This document shows positions 7,218 through 14,700 of a DNA stretch of 16,034 bases, piece by piece. The stretch spans positions 1 through 16,034 of the forward strand of contig SSGN01000228.1 of the NCBI GenBank assembly GCA_008016945.1. Direction: 5' to 3'. Below the pieces are notes generated by a model, which had not been told where the DNA came from, searched no databases, and saw nothing but the letters and a program-made list of their open reading frames with translations. The DNA is from Flavobacteriales bacterium. Lineage in GTDB: Bacteria > Bacteroidota > Bacteroidia > Flavobacteriales > PHOS-HE28. Within the stretch, counting starts at the first letter, position 1, and each line of letters starts with the position of its first letter. The position numbers and the translations under genes are program-made.

Positions 7218-9512
7218 GATACGTGACGCAATGGTGATCGAACACTGATAGACTCCAGTGGCAAGTGACCCGACGTCGAGCGCGGTTCGATCGGACGGAC
7301 ATTGGCCTTCTTGGACCATTCGGCCGTTGCTATCAAAGATGCTGTACGAAAAGCCAGGTGTCGTACTCTGAAGTGTTACGTGATCGAAGGCCGGGATGGG
7401 AAAAACACTGACCTTGACCGCCGGAAGTTCAAAGCGTAGCTCAACGTTCGTTGTGCGCCTCTTGGCAGAGCCGAGCGAGCTACTGGGCGAGCTTGGTTCC
7501 AGCACCATTCCCGAGCCTTCCCCTGGACAATCCGCAAACACCGGTGTTGTGTATATGTGAGTTTTGGAGCCAGCCTCGGCATGGAACGGGGCAGAGACGT
7601 GAACGACATGCATGGCGAAGAGATCGGCCTGCCCACCATTTGACCCACCGTCAACCGTGCCTGATGTCACTTCCAGCCCAACGCGGCCTTTGTAGGTCCG
7701 TGCTTCGTTCTCTTCCACCACCACCTGAACCACGGCCGAGTAGGGTAGAAGATCACGTTGCACGAAGGTTGTTGTGCCGGCCCCGCCAACTTGGGAGCCG
7801 AGACACCCAGCGGCATTCACTGTTGGTGCAAGGACCGTTGGTTCTATTGGTGTATTGAATCCGGCCACAACCGGAACCTTGCGTATCGAAAAGAAGCCAT
7901 TCTGATCCGTTACGTACGGCATCCACTCAGTGAAGGTCCATGCTGGCATAACAGGTGGAGGGTTAAACAAGTTCAGAACGTACCTCCAAGGCACCTCCAT
8001 CAACGCATCGGCCACTGGTTGGTTGTTCTGGTCTTTGATGTACCCATCGCGCCACACATTGGTGTTCAAGTTGTACCAATTGTAGTAGTTGCTAGGCGGC
8101 GGTGGCATTTCGGTGGGTGTCGGTGGCAGCGAATAGTTCTGCATGGCGGCCACCATGGCCTTGTCGCGCCAGCGGTTCTGCGCGTTCCACGGGGCTGGCA
8201 GGTTCAGGCCGCCCGGGTTGCCGTACTTGAGCGGCCCCCAAAAGTTATAGTGGTATTCCTCCACTAGCTTCTTATGACCAGCGCTGGTGTTCGTAAAGGA
8301 CTCTGGAAGCAGCAGCGGATGGTTACGCCCATTCTGGAAGCCCCACCACGAATAGCCTGAGCCTAGGTAGTTCCGTACGGCATCCATCCCGATGGTGAAG
8401 AATTCGGCTTGTTCGGCTTCGCTGCCCATCATGTACGGCATACGCTTCGTGCGCGGATCGGCCACCAGAATGGGTGTAGAACTATTGTTGGCCAGATCCA
8501 TCGGGTCCACCGCATCGTCCTCGGCAGCGAACGCCGTTTCGCCGATGAGCCAGGGAATAGGGCAGGACCGCGATTGCCAATGGAGGAGCGCTCGGTACCG
8601 ATCCATGGTGGCCTGAAAGCTGAACCCATCCAAGCGAGAGAACCTGGGATAGATGTGTGGAGAATAGAAATCGAGCTTCATGATCGCTGGGTCCCAAGAA
8701 CCAAATTCGTGAAAGCTAGCGCCACCAAGCGTGACAAGGTGATGGGCGTCGGCAGACCGAATGGCATCGTACCACTGGCCCGTATATGTGCAGACCTTTT
8801 CCTTGGTCAGACGTGCCATAGCTCGGTTGGACCAAATAGGTTCGTTCCACAGGTCGTAGGCCAGCAATCCAGGCTCATCCTTCAACTCTTGAGCAAGGCG
8901 CTGTAGGTAATCTGCATAATCTTGGGCCCCTGCACTGGAGGGCACGAAACCTGGTTCATACTCAGCGATATTTGCCTGCGCACAAAGGAGGATCACCTTC
9001 AGGTCTTCAGCGTCCGCCAGCCGAATGAGCTTACGTAGGAGATGGAAGTAGCGCTGCGAGGCTGGATCATCGTAGCCGTTCATATCAAGATCAAGCAAGT
9101 TCCGCTCCCATTGGATATGCCTGTAGTAGACCACGGAACAGCGCCGTGGTCCATCGGCGGGGTTCCAGTTCCAGATCACGGGTATTCCGAAGCGCACGGT
9201 ATTGAAGCCCATTGAGCGGATCTTCGCGAAGTGTTCCGTGATCTGTTGGTCCAGTGCGGCTTCGGAAGTATGCTCATAAGCGCTGAAAGCATGATCGTAA
9301 ATGCTGCCTACCGTACAGAACAGTTCGTCTAGATCCGTTACAGGTGTGGTCCAGGTCTGTAACTCCGTATCGAAGTTGATCGCTACGGGATAGAACAGCT
9401 CACCATCGAGCATGAAGTCCCTACCAACCAAGGATACGAAACCAGCGGGCTGGGCGAGGCCTAGGGTGCAAGCCAGCGCGAAATGAAGTGTGAGACAGAT
9501 GTACTTATACAT
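7188..9512 (-). CDS. GH5-like (clan A) glycoside hydrolase with T9SS tail
   Basis: A 774-residue secreted enzyme. After a signal peptide (MYKYICLTLHFALACTLGLAQ) comes a TIM-barrel cellulase-like domain, about 25-430. GFNTVRFG fits beta-strand 2; the acid/base Glu is E224 in AYDLWNEPIW; SPHIYPRF carries the family's His-x-Tyr; the nucleophile Glu is E325 in PWLIGETAF. Both catalytic residues are present and about 100 residues apart, as usual for GH5. A Pro-rich linker (PPTPTEMPPPP, about 460-470) leads to a carboxypeptidase-regulatory-like beta domain (YIKDQNNQPVADALMEV), then a type A sorting domain (FPIPAFDHVTLQ...LATGVYQC). The substrate is unknown; a beta-mannan or beta-glucan is possible. 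The ATG at 9512, 11 nt after the previous stop, was preferred to a GTG at 9521. The stop overlaps the next ATG by 4 nt. Confidence 0.85.
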   Translation of the reverse strand: MYKYICLTLHFALACTLGLAQPAGFVSLVGRDFMLDGELFYPVAINFDTELQTWTTPVTDLDELFCTVGSIYDHAFSAYEHTSEAALDQQITEHFAKIRSMGFNTVRFGIPVIWNWNPADGPRRCSVVYYRHIQWERNLLDLDMNGYDDPASQRYFHLLRKLIRLADAEDLKVILLCAQANIAEYEPGFVPSSAGAQDYADYLQRLAQELKDEPGLLAYDLWNEPIWSNRAMARLTKEKVCTYTGQWYDAIRSADAHHLVTLGGASFHEFGSWDPAIMKLDFYSPHIYPRFSRLDGFSFQATMDRYRALLHWQSRSCPIPWLIGETAFAAEDDAVDPMDLANNSSTPILVADPRTKRMPYMMGSEAEQAEFFTIGMDAVRNYLGSGYSWWGFQNGRNHPLLLPESFTNTSAGHKKLVEEYHYNFWGPLKYGNPGGLNLPAPWNAQNRWRDKAMVAAMQNYSLPPTPTEMPPPPSNYYNWYNLNTNVWRDGYIKDQNNQPVADALMEVPWRYVLNLFNPPPVMPAWTFTEWMPYVTDQNGFFSIRKVPVVAGFNTPIEPTVLAPTVNAAGCLGSQVGGAGTTTFVQRDLLPYSAVVQVVVEENEARTYKGRVGLEVTSGTVDGGSNGGQADLFAMHVVHVSAPFHAEAGSKTHIYTTPVFADCPGEGSGMVLEPSSPSSSLGSAKRRTTNVELRFELPAVKVSVFPIPAFDHVTLQSTTPGFSYSIFDSNGRMVQEGQCPSDRTALDVGSLATGVYQCSITIASRIHHTSFTIAR

Positions 9513-9523
9513 GGCTCGCACGC

Positions 9524-11074
9524 CTATTTGTTCGCCGCAGTTTCCAGTATCCGCAGCCGCTCCTCCAACTGCAGAATATACAGCGCCTGCTCTTCCAAGG
9601 CTCGCAACATCCGCACCTGCAGATCACCAACTTCCACGCCGCCTTTTTCTTCCACTTCAGCGGCGGATGGGATGCCGGGTAGGTGACTATTCTCATGCAG
9701 GTACCTGCGGAGGTCGCCCAAGGGCATCAACGCATAGTTGGGTTGGAACACATAGTCCGGGAAGGGGCCGGTCTTCACCAACACATCACGGCAGGCTACA
9801 CCACCGTCCACCAGCACCTTGTAGAGGCCGAAGGGACCGAACTCTGGTTCGCCAACCACCAAGCGGCTGGTTATGGTAACACGGTCGTAGTTGAAGGACA
9901 TTGCGGGGTGTGGGTCATTCATATCACCGAGGATATGTCCAGTGCCACTGGGATCTATAGAAAGCCCCCAGGCGGCAAGGTTGTTCCGCGTCCACAAGGC
10001 CATGCCATCGTTTTCGTCATTGGAGCTGATGATGGAACCGTGCGGTGTGTGGAACAGCAGACCGCCCTGCACATGCAAGGCCATCAACGGTGTAGTGACT
10101 CCGATGCCGACCTTGCCATCCACGGTGATCCGCAAACGCTCAACCCCTTCGGTCACCATCTTCAAAGGCCGTGATCCTAATGTTCCAAGCACTGGGTCGA
10201 TCTCAGGGCACAGCTGTGAGAACTCGTTCCCGCGTGTTTCCCAATAGGGATAAGCATAAAGTCCGTGGCATCTTTCAGCCGGTAGAGGAGGATATACTGG
10301 GAATCCGATGCCCAGAGTTCCATCCTCCTTCCGATACAAAGGCCCGCCACTTTCCATTGTACCAAGCAAACTGATGTCTCCATTCGCTTTCAATCTGAGC
10401 GCTTCCTGCCCATTCGCCTTGAACACCACATCCTTGTTGTCGCTGGTGCCGATGTATTGCGTCGCCGGGTTGGTGCCCGCGTTACCGTTCATGGTCCAGT
10501 CCGAGCGCTCGGGTTGGGTGATGTTCACACTAGTGGAGCTCTCGCAACCGTTGGCATCTGTTACCGTTACCTTGTAAGCCTTAGGGCCTAAAGCGTAGCG
10601 GTTCTGTGCGGTTGAGGGCCCATCGGACCACGCGTAGCTATATGGTGGCGTGCCTTGTATGGCCGATACCTGTATGTACCCGTTGTTGCACTCGAAACAA
10701 CTGATATTGTGGCCGTTGGCGAAGATGCTGACCGTTGCGGTCAGTTTGAGTTCTTCGGGCTCCGTCAAGGTGATGACTGCTTTCTCCACGGTGCCATCGG
10801 CGTCCTTCACATCTACACTGTAGAAGCCAGCCGAAACACCCGTGATGCTCGGCGTGTTCTCTCCATTGCTCCAATCGTACGTATAGGGAGCCGATCCACC
10901 TGTTACCGTGCTGGTAATGGTGCCCACCTTCTTGCCGAAGCACGGTATGCTACTCCCGTTGTGCATGGAGCCCGTGAGGGTGACGGTGAGTTGCTGGGCA
11001 TGCGCCGAACCTACCGATAGCATAAGGCATAGGATGGAACGAAAGAAGGGGAAGAAGAAGTTTGATGATCTCAT
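9524..11074 (-). CDS. SprB-repeat, tail-fibre-like surface protein
   Basis: A 516-residue exported protein. A signal peptide ends at about residue 26 (AHA-QQ). Two SprB-type repeats follow, at about 44-106 (GGSAPYTYDWSNGENTPSITG) and 125-188 (GTPPYSYAWSDGPSTAQN, then YKVTVTDANGCESS). Residues 195-235 carry a phage-tail-fibre-like strand block (NGNAGTNPATQYIGTSD, FKANGQEALRLKANGDI), with a second block LRITVDGKVGIGVTTPLMALHV. The end resembles the C-terminal region of Bacteroidota tail-fibre-like proteins (YLHENSHLPGIPSAAEVEEK) and closes with a coiled coil from about 480. There is no T9SS sorting domain, so how it is held outside is not clear. A trimeric fibre is likely by analogy. It is the first gene of the leftward run and has a good promoter at 11097-11127. 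Confidence 0.8.
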   Translation of the reverse strand: MRSSNFFFPFFRSILCLMLSVGSAHAQQLTVTLTGSMHNGSSIPCFGKKVGTITSTVTGGSAPYTYDWSNGENTPSITGVSAGFYSVDVKDADGTVEKAVITLTEPEELKLTATVSIFANGHNISCFECNNGYIQVSAIQGTPPYSYAWSDGPSTAQNRYALGPKAYKVTVTDANGCESSTSVNITQPERSDWTMNGNAGTNPATQYIGTSDNKDVVFKANGQEALRLKANGDISLLGTMESGGPLYRKEDGTLGIGFPVYPPLPAERCHGLYAYPYWETRGNEFSQLCPEIDPVLGTLGSRPLKMVTEGVERLRITVDGKVGIGVTTPLMALHVQGGLLFHTPHGSIISSNDENDGMALWTRNNLAAWGLSIDPSGTGHILGDMNDPHPAMSFNYDRVTITSRLVVGEPEFGPFGLYKVLVDGGVACRDVLVKTGPFPDYVFQPNYALMPLGDLRRYLHENSHLPGIPSAAEVEEKGGVEVGDLQVRMLRALEEQALYILQLEERLRILETAANK

Positions 11075-11096
11075 GGTATGTATGGCTTAGTGACAT

Positions 11097-11127
11097 CGAA
11101 TATAATCAAGGACGAGAAGAATCCAAA
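11097..11127 (-). promoter_or_regulatory. Bacteroidota-type promoter of the four-gene exported-protein run
   Basis: On the minus strand TTTG (11127-11124) is followed after 19 nt by TATATTCG (11104-11097), which matches TAnnTTTG at five of the six fixed positions. Spacing and sequence fit the -33/-7 consensus of Bacteroidota housekeeping promoters. The start site would be near 11090, giving a leader of about 16 nt before the ATG at 11074. No other equally good promoter is seen before the downstream genes, so it may drive all four. Confidence 0.55.
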
Positions 11128-11176
11128 TTCGGTACGTTCATTTTTCGCTGTTCCACGCGAATTGCGCAATGATGGG

Positions 11177-11662
11177 TCACATATGCTCCCCGGCGATCAC
11201 CTCCTCCAACGCCTGCCGGTGGAACTTCACACTGAAGCCGTCATAGCTGAGCCGCACGTCGGCATTGCGTTGCTTCTCGACACCGCTCAGGTCCCAATTC
11301 AGTTGAGGGTAGCGCGCGGCGAAGGCCTTCGGCTCTTCATCCACCACGAATTCCGCATGTTCCCAACCTTCGGGATAGGGGCTTCCGTTCTTCGTTGATG
11401 GCAGTTCCACCACATCGATGCAACGCCCCTGGAAGGCGAACGGTGTGTGCAATTTGAAGGTGGCGATCGGCCGACCGCCGATGCTGTGTTCGCCCAAGCA
11501 CCTGCCGTTCTTGGAAAGCAGCGCCTTCATCGCTCCGTAGCGCGCGGTGGTCTCCACGCGATAGCACAAGTGGTCGAGGGGAAAACCATCCGTCACGATG
11601 CCGTCGTTCGTAAGCGCTTCGAGAAGCCGCGTTAGAAAAGGCGAGGGGTCGGGCAGTTGCAC
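11177..11662 (-). CDS. YecM-like VOC-fold protein
   Basis: About 161 residues, related to E. coli YecM, a small protein of the vicinal-oxygen-chelate fold whose function is not established. Family stretches are FPLDHLCYRVET, GRPIATFKLHTPF, IDVVELPSTKNG, PEGWEHAEFVV and, at the end, FSVKFHRQALEEVIAGE; the His and Glu residues in these (LDH, VELP, EGWEHAE, KFH) are the usual metal-site candidates. The start is unsure. I use the GTG at 11662 because family similarity begins at SPFLTRLLEAL and this leaves 113 nt to the divergent A2M gene. An in-frame ATG at 11770 (197 residues) would leave 5 nt, and one at 11800 would overlap A2M. The 102 nt between its stop and the ATG at 11074 hold the next gene's promoter. 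Confidence 0.82.
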   Translation of the reverse strand: MQLPDPSPFLTRLLEALTNDGIVTDGFPLDHLCYRVETTARYGAMKALLSKNGRCLGEHSIGGRPIATFKLHTPFAFQGRCIDVVELPSTKNGSPYPEGWEHAEFVVDEEPKAFAARYPQLNWDLSGVEKQRNADVRLSYDGFSVKFHRQALEEVIAGEHM

Positions 11663-11750
11663 GGCGCGAAGATGGAGCAGGCGCAGCGAAGAGCAGGTGC
11701 GCAGAAGAACGGTCCGTGTTTTGGATGGGGTGCGATCGCCAACCGCTGCT

Positions 11751-11758
11751 GACCTTTG
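11751..11758 (+). promoter_or_regulatory. Possible -10 box (GACCTTTG) of the alpha-2-macroglobulin gene
   Basis: GACCTTTG matches five of six fixed positions of TAnnTTTG and lies 17 nt before the ATG at 11776. No TTTG partner stands at 19-20 nt upstream; the nearest, in GTTTTGG at about 11720, is 27 nt away. Weak evidence from a single box. Confidence 0.3.
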
Positions 11759-11775
11759 CGGCGAACCCATCACGC

Positions 11776-14700
11776 ATGCGCTTTGTCCGCACGACCCCAC
11801 TGCTCCTTCTGGTCCTTCTCTTCGTCACCTGCCGATCCAACCGTGCGGTCGTGAACAACGGTAGTACCCCCGACCCGCGCTGGTCCGCAGTGGATTCGCT
11901 GCAACGCCTGGGGCAGTTCGCCTCGGCACTGGAGCGCACCGAAGCGCTCTTGAGCGAAGCCCGTGCGGCCGGCGACTGGCGCAACGAGTACCGCGCCTGG
12001 CATTACCGCTCGGCCTTCATCCCGGTGATCGGCCGCTCCAACGACAGTGCGCTGTTGGCCATGGAAGCACGCGCTGCGGAGGCGCCCGTGCCACTGAAGC
12101 AGCTCCTCCATTCAGCCGTGGCCGAAGGGTGGTGGCAGCGCTACCAGAGCGATCGCTGGCGCATCATGGAACGCACCGAACTGGGCACACCCACCGCCGA
12201 TCCGGAAACATGGACACAGCGGATGTTCATGGAGAAAGTGATCGCGCACTACCAGGCTTCGGTGGAACCGGCGGACACCCTGTTGCAGCTACCCGTGGGC
12301 GACTTGGGATCCTTGTTGGAGCGCGAAGGCACGGCGGTGCCGCTGCGTCCTACGGTGTACGATGTCCTGGCCCATCGTGCGCTGGAGGTGTTCATGAACA
12401 GCGAAACGCGCATCACCGAACCGGCGTGGCGTTTCAAGCTGGACGACCCGAAGGACTTCGGCCTCTTCGAGCCGTTCGCGCTGCGCACCCTGCAGCATCG
12501 CGACAGCACGGCGTGGGAATTCCAGGCCATGCGCATCTACCAGCGGTTGGAACGCGCACACCTCAACGATGACACGTTGGATGCGCTGGTGGATGTGAGC
12601 GTGCAACGGCTGGCCTACGTGTACGAACACAGCATCTTGGCGGAAAAGGACTCGCTCTACGTGGACGCCCTGAACACCTTGCGCAGCCGCGTTCCCGATG
12701 ATGCGAGTTGGGCCGAGGTCACCTATGCGCTCGCCGTGTGGCACCGCGACCAAGGTTCGAAATTCGTGCGCCTGGCCGGTGATGCGTGGAAGTGGGAGAA
12801 CCGCACAGCGCGCACCTTGTGCGAGGAGGCCATCGCTCGTTTCCCGGGTTCGTTCGGGGCGCAACGGTGTACACAGCTGAAGGCGCAGTTGGAGTACCCT
12901 GCACTGCGCATCGAGGTGGAGGATGCCGTGGCGCCGGATCGCGACTTCGTGATCGCTACGCACTACCGCAACGTGCGCCGCGTCGGGCTGCGCGTGGTGC
13001 GCTTGGGGGCCGATGAACGCTACGATCGCAACGAGGTGGAGAAGTGGTTGCTCGGGCTCAAGCCGGTGAAGGAATGGAGCATCGAACTGCCCGATGATGG
13101 CGACCTGAACGAACACCTGGTGGAGTTGCCGGTGGCGGGTCTGCCCTATGGCAGCTACGCCATCGTGGCGGCCCGCGATGCCGAATTCAGAGGAGAGCAG
13201 GGTGCCCTGGCCTATGCGTTCTTCACCGCGACGGACCTCTCTGTGACGCAGCGCACGTTGGACGGACAGACCGAACTGGTGGTGCTGGATCGCTGGGTGG
13301 GCACTCCACGCTCCGCCGTGAAGGTCGTACGCTGGACCTTTCCACAGCGTTGGCCGCAACCGGATGCGCCATCACGCGATGGTGAAGCCAGCACCGATGC
13401 CGAAGGCCGGGTGAAATTCCCGACGAAAGGGGAGCAGGTACAGACCTACTACACCCTGGAACAAGGTGCTGATCGGTTCCGCACCGGCGCGAGCTGGGCC
13501 TATGGCTACGAGCGCGCAGAACCGCAGGAGGAAATACGCACCTTCCTCTTCACCGATCGGGCCATCTACCGGCCTGGTCAGGACGTGTATTACAAAGGCA
13601 TCGTGGTAAGCCAGCAGCAGAAGGCCGCAGCCGTGAAGGCCAGCCACCGTACCGAGATCCGTTTCTTCGATGTGAACGGTCAGTTGATCGATTCGGCCAA
13701 AGTGACCACCGATGCCTTCGGTGCATTCCACGGGAAGTTCAAGGCACCCACCGGAGCGCTTACGGGCGGCATGCGTTTGGAAGAAGCGCATGGAAGCGCC
13801 TACGTGCAGGTGGAAGAGTACAAGCGGCCCACCTTCGAGGTGGTCTTCGATCCGCTGGCGGGCACGCCGAAGTTGGGCGAAGCGGTCACGGTGAGCGGTA
13901 CCGCGAAGAGCTACGCCGGTGTACCCTTGGATGGCGCCACCGTGCGTTGGAAAGTGGACCGTGGCGCGCGAATGCCCTGGTGGTGCTGGGGTTGGCGTGG
14001 TCTGCCCTGGGGCCGCAGCACCGAAGTCGCCAACGGCACTGCGGTTTGTGATGCACAAGGGCGATTCACCGTTACGTTCCAAGCGGAGGCCGATCGCGCA
14101 TTCCCACGTCAGTCGGAACCCACGTTCAACTTCACACTCTCGGCTGATGCCATCGACATCAGTGGCGAAACGCAGTCGGGCACCACGAGTTTCAGCTTGG
14201 CTTACCGCAGTATCGACATCGAGTTGCTCGTGGGCGAAGCCCTGGACCGCGCCAACACCGACAGCATCGTGGTGAAGGTGAAGAACCTCAACGGTGAAGA
14301 AGTGGATGTGCCGATGGATGTGCGCATCGTGGAGCTCGTTCCGCCGGTGGATGCACCGCGCCGCGAAAGGCTCTGGGAGCGACCGGATCGTATCCTCGAA
14401 GGCGAACTACCGACCACGCACCTGACTGACGACCCCCTGAGCTGGCCGGTGGACAAGGTGGTCTTCGAGCGCAAGGCGCATCGCGGGCAAGGTCGTGCAC
14501 TGACGGTGAAGGGCATGGATGCGTTCACCGTGGGCCTATACCGCATCGAAGTAGAGGCGAAGGACCCGCAGGGTGCTGTGGTCAAGGTGGCGCGACTGGT
14601 CACGCTGTACGACACGGCGATCCAGAACACGGGCTTCGTGGATGAGGCCTTCCATGTGGAAGCGGTGAAGGCGCGGTGTGAGCCGGGAGAGAAAGCCTCC

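Noticed and set aside
12289..13359. Open frame of 356 codons on the minus strand opposite the alpha-2-macroglobulin gene
   Set aside because: The plus strand is open through the whole region with clear A2M domains; the antisense product is His/Gln/Arg-rich, typical of shadow frames.
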